From contig NC_053397.1 of assembly GCF_905171765.1 (NCBI RefSeq), positions 115,089,295 through 115,153,294 of the forward strand: 64,000 nucleotides of DNA, read 5' to 3'. Below the pieces are notes generated by a model, which saw nothing but the letters and a program-made list of their open reading frames with translations, ran no database searches and was not told the DNA's origin. Positions 45,748 through 56,086 of this stretch are shown piece after piece. Source of the DNA: Bufo bufo (lineage: Eukaryota > Chordata > Amphibia > Anura > Bufonidae). Each line of letters opens with the position of its first letter. Within the stretch, counting starts at the first letter, position 1. Position numbers and translations under genes: made by a program.

Positions 45748-47376
45748 CAGTGGGATGCAAAAGTTTGGGCAACCTTGTTAATCATCATGATTTTCCTGTA
45801 TAAATCGTTGGTTGTGAAATAAAAAATGTCAGTTAAATATATCATATAGGAGACACACAGTGATATTTGAGAAGTGAAATGAAGTTTATTGGATTTACAG
45901 AAAGTGTGCTATAATTGTTTAAACAAAATTAGGGAGGTGCATAAATTTGGGCACCACAAAAAAGAAATGAAATCAATATTTAGTAGATCCTCCTTTTGCA
46001 GAAATTACAGCCTCTAAACGCTTCCTGTAGGTTCCAATGAGAGTCTGGATTCTGGTTGAAGGTATTTTGGACCATTCCTCTTTACAAAACATCTTTAGTT
46101 CATTCAGGTTTGATGGCTTCCGAGCATAGACAGCTCTCTTTAAGTCACACCACAGATTTTCAATCATATTCAGGTCTGGGGACTGAGATGGCCATTCCAG
46201 AACATTGTACTTGTTCCTCTGCATAAATGCCTTATTGGATTTTGAGCAGTGTTTAGGGTCGTTGTCTTGTTGAAAGATCCAGCCCCGGCGCAGCTTCAGC
46301 TTTGTCACTGATTCCTGGACATTGGTCTCCAGAATCTGCTGATACTGAGTGGAATCCATGCGTCCCTCAACTTTGACAAGATTCCCAGAACCTGCACTGG
46401 CCACACAGCCCCACAGCATGATGGAATCACCACCATATTTTACTGTAGGTAGCAGGTGTTTTTCTTGGAATGCTGTGTTCTTTTTCCTCCATGCATAACG
46501 CCCCTTGTTATGGCCAAATAACTCAATTTTAGTTTCATCAGTCCACAGCACCTTATTCCAAAATGAAGCTGGCTTGTCCAAATGTGCTTTAGCCCACCTC
46601 AAGCGGCACTTTTTGTGCTGTGGGCGGAGAAAAGGCTTCCTCTGCATCACTCTCGCATACAGCATCTCCTTGTGTAAAGTGCGCTGAATGGTTGAACGAT
46701 GCACAGTGACTCCATCTGCAGCAAGATGATGTTGTAGGTCTTTGGTGCTGGTCTGTGGGTTGACTCTGACTGTTCTCACCATTCGTTGCTTCTGTCTATC
46801 CGAGATTTTTCTTGGTCTGCCAGTTCGAGCCTTAACTTGAACTGAGCCTGTGGTCTTCCATTTCCTCAGTATGTTCCTAACTGTGGAAACAGACAGCTGA
46901 AATCTCTGAGACAGCTTTCTGTATCCTTCCCCTAAACAATGATGGTGAACAATCTTTGTCTTCAGGTCATTTGAGAGTTGTTTTGAGACCCCCATGTTGC
47001 TACTCTTCCGAGAAAATTAAGAGGGAAACTTACAATTGACCTTCTTAAATACTCTTTCTCATAATTTGATTCAACTGTGTATGTAGGTCAGGGGTCACTG
47101 AGCTTACCAAGCCAATTTGAGTTCCAATAATTAGTTCTAAAGGTTTTGGAATCAATAAAATGACAACAGTGCCCAAATTTATGCACCTGCCTAATTTTGC
47201 TTAAACAATTATAGCACACTTTCTGTAAATCCAATAAACTTCATTTCACTTCTCAAAAATCACTGTGTGTCTCCTATATGAAAAATTTAACTGACATTTT
47301 TTATTGTAACAACCAATGATTTATACAGGAAAATCATGACGATTAACAAGGTTGCCCAAACTTTCATATCCCACTG
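45748..47376 (-). mobile_element. Intact Tc1-like element (IR/DR type)
   Basis: TA at 45746-45747 and 47377-47378; ends CAGTGGGATGCAAAAGTTTG and its inverse with minor changes. The inverted repeats are about 210 bp and contain an outer and an inner copy of a TGCAnAAnTTTGGGCA direct repeat at each side, the IR/DR layout of Sleeping Beauty-like elements. At 1629 bp it is full length. It sits in a (TA)n tract. Confidence 0.95.
45973..46995 (-). CDS. Tc1-like transposase, uninterrupted (340 aa)
   Basis: A cut-and-paste transposase with a full open frame of 340 residues, the normal family length. It starts MGVSKQLSNDLKTKIVHHHC. An N-terminal paired-like helix-turn-helix (about 1-50) precedes GRPRK (59-63, the hook motif), then a second helix-turn-helix (VHRSTIQRTLHKE). 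Catalytic residues are Asp153 (WTDETK), Asp244 (QQDNDPKH) and Glu279 (DLNMIENLW), giving DD34E with 34 residues between the last two. The only oddity is Met in place of the usual Pro in LNPIENLW. It ends SAKGGSTKY. It is the only transposase in the window with no frameshift or stop, so the copy may be young. Confidence 0.96.
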   Translation of the reverse strand: MGVSKQLSNDLKTKIVHHHCLGEGYRKLSQRFQLSVSTVRNILRKWKTTGSVQVKARTGRPRKISDRQKQRMVRTVRVNPQTSTKDLQHHLAADGVTVHRSTIQRTLHKEMLYARVMQRKPFLRPQHKKCRLRWAKAHLDKPASFWNKVLWTDETKIELFGHNKGRYAWRKKNTAFQEKHLLPTVKYGGDSIMLWGCVASAGSGNLVKVEGRMDSTQYQQILETNVQESVTKLKLRRGWIFQQDNDPKHCSKSNKAFMQRNKYNVLEWPSQSPDLNMIENLWCDLKRAVYARKPSNLNELKMFCKEEWSKIPSTRIQTLIGTYRKRLEAVISAKGGSTKY

Positions 47377-47818
47377 TATATATCACACATCTAATTATTA
47401 AAACCCACACAATTTTAAGACATATCATATATAACCTAAAATCCATACATATGAGAATTAATATAAACCTTGCAATGAATAATCAAATTATATTCTTTCT
47501 ATTCACTGAGAATCACCAACACTCAGCACATTCCTACTCCAATGTCTTATCTGGGTAAATAAATTTTATTAGATCCATCTAAATTTTTTCTCACACAAGA
47601 GCAGACTATGCAAACCCTCCTACGTTTTATAAACAGAAGTCTTTACACATATCTAGCCTCCAATTAGTGATTCTAAGTTCACAAGGGTTTGAACTTATAT
47701 TAACCTCTTGAATAGGACAAAATCATATCAAAATGGCTTTTCTTAATGTTCCTATTCATATACCTGTATAGGCCTTATATGAAGGACTCTTTTTATGCTC
47801 AAAAATTCTGACAAATCA

Positions 47819-47833
47819 CCCCCCCTTCTTCCC
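47819..47833 (-). promoter_or_regulatory. Candidate polypurine tract of retroviral element
   Basis: CCCCCCCTTCTTCCC on the plus strand is a purine run on the minus strand, directly inside the proposed end of the left LTR. Its position and composition suit the primer for plus-strand synthesis. Confidence 0.55.
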
Positions 47834-48571
47834 ACGTTAGGCAAGGATCCCCTTAAGACCTAACTGGGAAAAGCTCAGAAGATTTTATATTTTTTTTTAA
47901 ATAGATATGTCTTTTATATTAATCATTTTAATGAAGAAAAGAAACGATATTGTCTTTTTCCAGAATACTGTCCATCAACTCTTCACCCGAGTCTTTTGTC
48001 ATATCATAAAGTCATATCCTGGAAAGGTATACTATCACAGAGATCCTGTGTCCAATGGTTTTAGCATGTAAGAAAAAGCAACACTTGGCACCAATCATGC
48101 CATTTTTGCGGTGACTTTGTTCCTATGCACAATGTACCAATTTGATACCTTTCCCAAACTAAAATGAAATATCCTGTAGTTTTCATCCAATGTATTTCTT
48201 TAGATCCAACTTCGCAAAGATTCTTGAAGTAAAATCTTCTTTGCCATCATTCACAATCCTGGGACATCTGAAAAACGACTGTAGATTCGGGTTGATGATT
48301 AGTTCCGTCTTGGACTGGACATCTTGGATCAACACCATCCGCATGATATCTGTATCTTTGTTGTCATCATCGTCGCCAGGAATCACGTCTGGTTCAGCCA
48401 ATTATTTTCCTTTTCTATAAAAAGAAAATGAGAGTATAAATATATGGATTCTTATCCTTTTACATTTACAGTTTCCCAACTTTGTCATATAAAATATTTT
48501 GTAAGGAAGCACAAAATCGTAACATCTGTGAACTGAGAGAAATCTGATTAACACTATCCTTATTCATTCTC
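47834..48571 (-). other. 3' internal region of retroviral element
   Basis: A short minus-strand open frame (48401-48183, 72 aa, opening MAEPDVIPGDDDDNKD) lies here but resembles nothing I recognise. No envelope-like gene is seen. Confidence 0.4.
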
Positions 48572-48997
48572 TTATTTAGCATCACCTTCTATGATTCTCA
48601 GTTGTGAGCTTGGATGACATACTCGCAATTGATTTACATGGACCCATTTCTCTATGAACCCATCTTTTGTATCAAGTTTCACCTTGTATACTACAGGTGA
48701 TATTTTATCAATTACTTCATACGGACCTTTCCATGATGGGAGAAATTTTCTTTCTTTTACCCGATCCCGGGCAAAGTTATAGCGATATACTCTATCTCCT
48801 ACCTCATATTCCTTTTTGGTGGTTTTCAAATCGTAAAAAGTTTTGTCACTTACGGCGGCTTTCTCAAGGTTCTTCTGCGCGAAAGCAAACGCATGTTGAA
48901 GATACTTACGACGGTCCTCCACATATTGATGTGTCGTGGCTGCATCGATTAGGTTATGATCTGATGTGCGATACAACAGATGTTGCGGAAGTATCAT
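48572..48997 (-). pseudogene. Integrase C-terminal fragment
   Basis: The open stretch includes HQYVEDRRKYLQHAF, YEVGDRVYRYNFARDR, FLPSWKGPYEVIDKISPV and VHVNQLRVC. The GDxV...KFxPxWxGPYxV pattern is the C-terminal DNA-binding end of retroelement integrases. Nothing of the RT, RNase H or integrase core remains between here and the gag region, so pol has suffered a large internal deletion. The family could be a gypsy or an endogenous retrovirus; the gag and primer site favour a retroviral-type element. Confidence 0.7.
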
Positions 48998-49171
48998 TCT
49001 TCTTCCTTTTAGTAGCAGGATTACAGGTGGTCATCTGCATAGCTGAAGACTTTGTGGGCGTTAAGACAGAACAAACATGTCTCCCCTCCCCCTTGCCATG
49101 TGGCTTTGGAAGGGTTAAATTATTTTCATTGGGAAAGACCTTTGTGTTAGTTTCCCCATTATTACATACAC

Positions 49172-49607
49172 TTAAAGGGAACCTGTCATGTGGATATTTG
49201 ATTATAATCTAACTAATTATATACAATCATTAACTACTAAAAAGTACCTTAGATGTATTCACTTACTGGTGTGACAGATGGTTACCTCATAATATATACA
49301 CAAAGATGCCGCATGCTAATGAGCTGATTGGAGTCCAGCGTGATGTCATTGAGTCCAGCGTATATTTAATTCAGAGCTATAGCCACTCCCCTGCCCACCT
49401 GCTGCTGATTCATATGGAAACAAACTGTCATTCAGCAGCAGGTGGGCGGGGAGAGTCAGGAGCTCATGAATATTCATGACTCATCATTATCAGCTGGAGC
49501 TTTTCAATACAAGATGTTGGCAGATTGACTGGGTCAATTAAAGAAAGTCACTTATTTATGTTGCCCTTAGTTAGGACACCATAAAACTGGTGACAGGTTC
49601 CCTTTAA
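49172..49607. mobile_element. TTAA MITE in retroviral remnant
   Basis: TTAA at 49172-49175 and 49604-49607; ends AGGGAACCTGTCATG and GTGACAGGTTCCCT. The middle includes inverse words (GCAGCAGGTGGGC against GCCCACCTGCTGCTG). It interrupts the minus-strand frame after VVNVEDLK. Confidence 0.87.
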
Positions 49608-50652
49608 GTCTTCAACATTTACAACATGAGACATACTTACCTGCTTCCCCCCATTTATAATTGGAGATGATTCTATAAAGGAGGAGCTGTTCCTAAAAGG
49701 ATTTTTAGGGTTAGTAGGAAATGCTTTGGACAACTCTTCCATCCGCTGCATCATCACTCCAAACTGGCTTTGGATTTGATCCATACGATCATATAAATTA
49801 CTTCTCTTTTCCCATAACCTTTTGGAGGTTGATTTGGGGACCTATATGATTGGAATCTCCCAGAACCATCTGACTCAGAACCACTTTGAACCCTTTCCGG
49901 CCCACGTTGAAATCTCATGTAATAATTTCTCTGGTATCTTTGGAAAGAAGGGAACCGCCTATTCCTAAACTCATTTTTGTTATTTGAGTTTTCAGCAACT
50001 TTTGGGCCCTTATTATCATCTGGCCTAGGCTGAATTTTATTTGACTGGGAAGACCTAGAGCTTTTTTTCCACCTCAGCATAACTCCTTTTGGGGCTCTCA
50101 AATTTTCCCTGATCTCTTTTTTTACATGAGTTTCAGCTATCTCCTCATTGGATTTTTTAAATCTCCTATCTGGAGACTCATTGCAATTTTGTAGCGCTGC
50201 ATACAGAATTGTACTCTGTTAGCAACCAATCCAGAGATTTTCTGGGATGGTAATCCCTAGCCAAAATAAATGTTATTTTATTTGGCAAAGCTTTATAAAA
50301 CAACTGGATGAATTCATGGTTTTCAAAATTGTGATCTTTTTCAGATAGACTATAAGCATTTTTAAGGATTGACAAAAATTCCCTGGGACTTTGATTTGGC
50401 CTGCACTTCAGTGTAAACAGGGCTCTCCTTGCAGCAGTAGCTGACTTATAGGGACGAAACTCAGTCTTAATCTCTGACACTATTTCTGACCAGGTATCTT
50501 TGCCCATATCTCTGAGGGAATTAAAGAAATACAGGTTTTTTGGCTCAAATACCCAGGTAATGTATTCAGTTTTCTGTCTATCCTTTTCTAAATGTAATGT
50601 TTTCATTGCCTCTTCATATGTTTCTAGATGATTAATTATGGAGGGCGATCCC
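49608..50652 (-). pseudogene. gag remnant, capsid-like part
   Basis: Minus-strand fragments: MKTLHLEKDRQKTEYITWVF, KTEFRPYKSATAARRALFTL and CRPNQSPREFLSILKNAYSL (50606-50178), then an Arg/Asn-rich stretch RRFPSFQRYQRNYYMRFQRG (about 49960), then FGVMMQRMEELSKAF (about 49750). The RPNQSPREFL segment resembles the major-homology-like part of retroelement capsids, followed by a basic nucleocapsid-like tail without CCHC knuckles. The frames are broken at several points. The upstream half of gag lies at 52542-53416, beyond a PLE insertion. Confidence 0.65.
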
Positions 50653-50777
50653 TTTTTAGTGAATTGATAGTAGATAGATTAAAGAAATGAACCTTTTTTG
50701 GAAGCGGTGCTGCTGCAGAAGAAGTCAGGACTCAGTAGATAAATAAATAAAAGTGGATCTTTAATTATATTTTCATC

Positions 50778-50812
50778 TACGCGTTTCAGGGGCGGACTGC
50801 CCCCTTCATCAG
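50778..50812 (-). ncRNA. Hammerhead-like ribozyme motif, minus strand
   Basis: Minus-strand CTGATGA, then a GC-rich hairpin, then GAAACGCGT: the conserved hammerhead core boxes with a short palindromic stem III (ACGCGT). It is the mirror copy of 51369-51403. Stem II has one bulge. PLEs are known to carry hammerheads in their terminal regions; activity here is inferred. Confidence 0.45.
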
Positions 50813-51368
50813 GACAGTAGGTCTGTGTACATTGTGGGTGTGTTTGTTGTCTGTTTTATTCTATCTGTTTGGGCGCGCTAATTCCAGGCCTCTGGGGGGC
50901 GTGTGTGGGGCGTGGGGAGGGGACAGGGGCGTGAATGCACGTGGTCTCCCTTGTGTGTATGACGATCACAGGTATGCTGAGTGCCGGCCCGATGTTGTGT
51001 GGGCGGTCTTTGCTGACGTTTTGCTTGTGGATGTGGTATTGGTGACGCGCTTCTTGGGCGGAGTCATATTCGCACAGCAGTATGTCTGTGCCGGAGACGC
51101 AATGTTTGTGGGCGGTATGTTGTGGTGTGACGCGCTCCCTTGGCAAACAAAGGATGTCTCATGTAAGCACCATCTATTTATTACATGAGACATCCTTTGT
51201 GGCCAAGGGAGCGCCATACACACAAGGGAGACCACGTGCGTTCACGCCCCTCTCCCCTCCCTCCCCACGCCCCACACACGCCCCCCCCAGAGGCCGGAAT
51301 TAGCGCACCCAAACAAATAGAATAAAACAGACAACAAACACCCCCACAATGTACACAGACCTACTGTC

Positions 51369-51403
51369 CTGATGAAGGGGGCAGTCCGCCCCTGAAACGC
51401 GTA
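51369..51403 (+). ncRNA. Hammerhead-like ribozyme motif, plus strand
   Basis: CTGATGA (51369-51375), a hairpin with GGGGC facing GCCCC, then GAAACGCGT (51394-51402) and A at the cleavage-site position. Flanking TGTC and GACG can form a 4-bp stem I. Stem III is only the self-complementary ACGCGT, as expected for hammerheads that act as dimers. Confidence 0.5.
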
Positions 51404-51472
51404 GACGAAAATATAAATAAAGATCCACTTTTATTTATCTAGTGAGTCCTGCCTTCTTCTGCAGCAGCGCCG

Positions 51473-52262
51473 TGTGACGAAACCAACCTCGCCACTGGGT
51501 TTTGGAGGGGGCTGCGTGCCCGCCTCTTGCCCCAGGATTATGGGCCCTCTCATCAGCCAGGCCTCATTTGTTCACAAAGGACTTGGACTAACTTGAACTC
51601 TCACCCCCACGAATTAGACCAGGGGTCAAGTTAGTCCATTATGTTTGGTAATGGTATTTTGTGGATTGCGTCTCAGACAATGTTCATTGTGTTAGTTAAT
51701 TGCGTCTCAGACAATGTGTGTGTTAGTTAACTGCGTCTCAGACAAATGCTCATTGTATTTTGTTTATTGCGTTACAGATAGAGGGAAAGGGATTTTGTGT
51801 ACAATTGCTGGGAAGGTTGAATACTGTAGGTACATGTGATTGGCTGTTTTTACAAAACCCTGTGGGTGGTAACATTGTTGGGAGATGTGTATAAAATGCT
51901 TGTGTGTTAAAATAAAGGGAGTTCCTGTTTTATACCTTCATGAAGTTTTGGCTCATGTTTGGGGGATGGAATAACTACACTCTTGGGGATTGCTAGATCA
52001 CAATACTCCCCTGAGTATAAGCTCTTGTAAGAGCTTGCTCCTGGTTCCTGTCTCTGGATTTAGGAGCGGTTCACCCACTGGAAGCTGAAGCCCAGTTTTG
52101 GGTCCAGCGTGGGTGGAGGACGGTCAGACCCCAACCAAGCTGCGGCGGTTCGTGGGGTCTGCAGTGCTGACGGTGTCGAGTGGAGTGCTTGGAGTCCTCT
52201 GGAAGCACAAGGAGCATCTATCGACGGAGGTACTCGGTCGGGGTGCTAGGCGTTCCGTTACA
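51473..52262 (+). repeat. Solo LTR, 790 bp
   Basis: Starts TGTGACGAAACC and ends CGTTACA, flanked by a 5-bp duplication CGCCG (51468-51472 and 52263-52267). It includes a TATAAAA box (about 51890) and an AATAAAGG polyadenylation signal (about 51912), so the U3-R-U5 order is plus strand. A three-fold GCGTCTCAGACAA repeat lies near 51669-51745. No internal retroelement sequence remains, so it arose by LTR-LTR recombination. Confidence 0.88.
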
Positions 52263-52541
52263 CGCCGCTTCTAAAAAAGGTTAATTTCTTCAATCTATCT
52301 ACTATCCTCCATATCCCTGAAACCGTATCCCACGGCAACGGGTAAGGACCTGGGCAGCAGCAGCAGACACCCCCGCAAGTTGGACGGGCTTATACCAGCA
52401 AAAGTGATTCAAAGGAGTTGTGAGTCATCACAACCTAAAACGGTAAGCACAATCAGTGTACTATTCTTTTTAAACTAGCAAACGGTTCTACACACGAGGC
52501 GCTGCCTCCTGTCTCTTTCTTTTTTATTTTTAGTGAATTGA

Positions 52542-53416
52542 CCCACAGTTTATTTTAGAAACTTGATCACTTTGATGGTATCTATCATAGGCTGATAGGC
52601 TTTCTGTGACAAACTTTCTGTGGACCTAGGGGGTGATATGGGTTTTAACTTAGGAAGAGAATGTTCTCTCAGAGACATTAGTTCTTCTCCTTCAGAAGGG
52701 CCACCATATTCGCTTTCTGCATCTGACCTCCATATTGAATGTCTAACATTCACTTTACTGGCAGATTCTTCCTGTCTATGCGGCAGAGATGTTACATCCT
52801 GGCTGTCTAGCTCTTTTTGCAAATTTCTATTGTCATTACACAATCTTTTGCATTCCTTTTCTAGATCATGATTAGATTTTTGACATTCAGATAATTCACT
52901 AGAGATTTCACCTAATTTCCATTCAAGATTTTATATCCTCTCTTTATGTTGATTATCTCTCTAACAATATTCTGATAATTTAGCGGATAATTGTGCTAAT
53001 TCACCAGAAACTGTGGCGGCCTTAACTTCAATCTCACTTATTTCATCAGCCTGTTGCCAATTTTTATATTTCGCCTTTTCTAATCATTTTGCGAATTCAC
53101 AAATCACAAGCATAAATTCAGGCCAAGATTGAAGGATCATCGTATCCTTATCCTTTTTGTGTTTAGCTTGAGCAATGCTACAGATAAACTCAGCAAACCT
53201 GGATTCCTTAGCCCAAATATCATCAGGATATTCTGCAACTGTTTCTTGCAGAATAGCTCCCCATACTTTTAAATCCCCTTTGATTTCTAATCTATCTTGA
53301 ATATGCAGTAATACTTGATCTTTCATTAATGCTTGCCTTTCTTTATTTTGCATATCAGGCTTTGCTTCTGCACCAGCCTGCAATGCCTTTCTTGCCTCAC
53401 CATTGCCTTAAGACAT
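52542..53416 (-). pseudogene. gag remnant, N-terminal part
   Basis: A candidate start ATG (53414-53416) is followed two codons later by TAA. The open part reads MQNKERQALMKDQVLLHIQD and GDLKVWGAILQETVAEYPDD (53383-53084). Next comes a Leu/Glu/Lys-rich coiled-coil-like stretch with several stops (about 53080-52850), then NRNLQKELDSQ and ESEYGGPSEGEELMSLREHS (52843-52550). A further stop at 52550 precedes the PLE insertion. Family membership is uncertain: this resembles the matrix/linker end of a retroviral-type gag. Non-functional. Confidence 0.6.
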
Positions 53417-53499
53417 TTTCTACTTTTTGCACTACAAGTACCACAATAACCTTATCAAATATATATTTTGCACCCCAAATTTTTGTGTTAACTAGTCAG

Positions 53500-53517
53500 A
53501 TATCGGTGGGACCTCCA
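53500..53517 (-). promoter_or_regulatory. Primer-binding site, tRNA-Gln type
   Basis: On the minus strand the 18 nt begin TGGAGGTCCCACCGA, complementary to the 3' end of eukaryotic tRNA-Gln with one mismatch by my reading. It lies 4 nt inside the proposed LTR end (53522), as required for a minus-strand element with its 5' LTR on the right. Confidence 0.7.
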
Positions 53518-53940
53518 ATTATGTTGGAATATGTATGCTGTCTCCGATTGACAGTCTATATTATATATGTGAATAAATTAGAATCTGTAATGAAGGAGAT
53601 TCTAATCTATTATCATAAATACCAAGCTAAAATGAACTCGTGATCAGTGCTAAGTTAGATGACAAAAAGAAGGCAGTGGTATATCAAAATATATATTTAT
53701 TAAATAACAATAATATGGTGCAAACTAATATATAAGAAAATTGGTGACATTTGAAATTCAATCAATAATATGCAAAATAGTAAGAAAGTCAAAATAATCT
53801 AAAGTATCTATATTCACTACTATGCCTTAGTATAACAATACCCCTGAATTATATTTTAAATCAATTTGATACCTGATTTTTCTCAGCCGACAAATGTCTG
53901 ATTAAACCCAAATCTGGTTTATCTTTTATCTATACAGATA

Positions 53941-54261
53941 CAGGTGAAACTCAAAAAATTTGAATATCGTGCAAAGTTCATTTATTTCAGTCATGCAACT
54001 TAAATGGTGAAACTAACATATGAGATAGACTCTTTACATGCAAAGCGAGATATTTCAAGCCTTTATTTGTTATAATTTGGATGATTATGTCTTATAGCTT
54101 ATGAAACCCCAAAGTCACAATTTTGAGGTACCCTTTGCTCAGGGGTATGGATTAATTAGCTGACTAGACTGTGACACTTTGAGCCTAGAATATTGAACCT
54201 TTTCACAAAATTCTAATTTTAAGCTGCATTAATGCAATTCCTTTTTTTTGAGTTTCACCTG
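53941..54261. mobile_element. Mariner-type MITE
   Basis: TA-flanked (53939-53940 and 54262-54263); ends CAGGTGAAACTCAAAAAA and its inverse TTTTTTGAGTTTCACCTG. 321 bp, AT-rich, no coding capacity. It looks like a mariner/Tc1 derivative. Confidence 0.88.
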
Positions 54262-54879
54262 TATATATCAACCATACCGGTCTAGAACTGAATTCAGTTC
54301 CTTGGAGATGATACCGTGTATTCACCAGTATATTTTCAATCTCCCTGGATTGGATTAAGTTTAGGATGATGCTGCAGGTACAATCTTATTCCAAAACAGA
54401 TACTATACACAAAGTATAGTTAATATATATAGATATATGATATATTAATTAATTATCCTATAAAATATAGGTAAGGTTATACTATAAAAAATGTGGTAAT
54501 TCAGTGGCTCACTGACTGTGCAATGTGGATAGAGGTGCTAATACACCGGTACACCTAAAAAACGTGTAGACAATAAATTGGAGAAATATAGTTGTGATGG
54601 CACACTCTCATCTGGTATAAATTGAAATAGGTTGTTAGTTTAAAAACGTATTTATTTATATTTTTGGTATAAAAACAATATGGTTGATTGATTGGTTTTA
54701 TCATTGATTACAATATGTTATATGTGTGCTGGATATATATAAAAAGTTATATATAGTGGCTGAGTACACAAGGATAAGGAGTATATCGTGTATATCCGGT
54801 TTGAAGTATTGTCTTGGTATAGTATTCAAGAACTGGAGGCTGAGTACACTAAAGTGCTATAAGAGCTGGATGCACTAAA

Positions 54880-55440
54880 ATGCTGAGTTTAGGCTGAGTA
54901 CAGTAATTGTTGGGTGTCAGCTAAAATATAAAGTGCTAGTGCGAGCTGAATACAGTAAGGTGCTAGTGCAAGCTGAATACACTGAAAGTGCTAGTGCAAG
55001 CTGGATACACTAAAGTATGCAGGTTGGATACACTAAAGTGCTAGATGCAAACTAGATACACTTGGATGCTACAAATCGCCTGGATATAGTATGTGCTCAA
55101 TGCAGGCTGGGTACCGTGTTATAAGTAAGTTGGATGTAGTCCGTGCTGTAAGTAAGTCCGTGCTGTAAGTAAATAGGGTGTATAGGAGCTAAATGCTATT
55201 TGAATTGAATGCACATAAGTGCTAGGTATAGGCTAGGTAGAATAGTTGGTGGGTGTCAGCTAGAAATCTAAAGTGCTAGTGCAAGCTGAATACACTAAGG
55301 TGCTAGTGCAAACTGGATACACTGAAAGTGATAGTCACAAGCTGAATACACTAAAGTGCTGTATGGAGACTGGATGGACTAAAGTGTTAGATGCAGGCTA
55401 GATACACTTATGTGCTGCAAATAGGCTGGCTGTAAGCAAG
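54880..55440. repeat. Higher-order tandem repeat of GCTAGTGCAAGCTGAATACACTA
   Basis: Monomers of about 24-30 bp, each a variant of AAAGTGCTAGTGCAAGCTG followed by GATACACT, are arranged in two blocks of about 340 bp (roughly 54905-55245 and 55245-55440 onward). Each block begins GGGTGTCAGCTA and passes through the same order of variant monomers. Confidence 0.8.
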
Positions 55441-56050
55441 TAAGGTGTATAGGTGTTCAGTGTTACCTGCATACATAAAATAAATTGAATATAAAAGTGA
55501 ACAATATTATCTAAATATAGTTGTGAATTTACAGTTGTAAGTTCATCAATGTGCATACAGGTATTGGAATTCAAAAAGACCATAAGATATAATGTGCATA
55601 AAAATCCGGTTCACTGAAATAATGTCCAGGCCAAAAAAGTCAAATGTCATGTGGACATATATGAACTAAGAATGTCACTTCGATGGGACGTTTAATGTTG
55701 ACGCCACCTTGATTCTGACTTGATGTTCAATAGGATTTTGGTCATAAATGTTCCCACTTTGTGGGGAAGATGACAGCTAGATAACGTGTATATATAGATA
55801 TATTATAATTACACTTGGTAGTATAAGTTCAACTATCATGAGATATTTGGGTACGTTACCACTCCTCGCCGTTTGTTGTATTGCTTTGTCCTGCAAGGAC
55901 CTTACGCGGCGTCCCACGAGGTCTCTTGCTATATCATGTGGCGTCCCACGTGATTCTGGCGGGGCGGTGCGTCACTCAATCTGGGATTCCTGATAGGTTG
56001 TTTTCTTGGTTACGATGTTTTGCAGAACACTGCAATTACATTTTTTTTGC

Positions 56051-56086
56051 TTGAGGAAGGGATAAGAATTCTTCCCGAAACGCGTT
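56051..56086 (+). ncRNA. Degenerate hammerhead-like motif
   Basis: TTGAGGA, a hairpin (GGGA...TCCC), then GAAACGCGT and T. It has the same order as at 51369 but the first core base is T rather than C and the loop differs, so catalysis is doubtful. Confidence 0.35.

Larger units (their letters stand above)
44843..47818 (-). repeat. 3' LTR of minus-strand endogenous retroviral element, split by Tc1
   Basis: 44843-45747 matches the right-hand copy at 54355-54494 plus 56613-57276 in direct orientation, as LTRs should. A Tc1-like element (45748-47376) splits it, and the LTR appears to end near 47818 next to a polypyrimidine run that would be the polypurine tract on the minus strand. It contains GATGAT microsatellites and a (TA)n tract. 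The outer (left) end has been replaced by PLE 2 sequence. Confidence 0.6.
50667..52526. mobile_element. Palindromic PLE-derived insertion
   Basis: Flanked by a 15-bp duplication TTTTTAGTGAATTGA (ends about 50667 and 52541). The left arm (50668 to about 51160) is the inverse of the right arm (about 51180-51472 plus 52263-52320), centred near 51170. Each arm carries CTGATGA...GAAACGCGT. A solo LTR (51473-52262) has inserted into the right arm. No protein is encoded. Removing it rejoins the gag frame. Confidence 0.85.

Noticed and set aside
48183..48420. Possible retroviral accessory protein
   Set aside because: Only 72 codons, with an overlapping antisense frame and no motif; kept only as an unassigned open frame in the region note.
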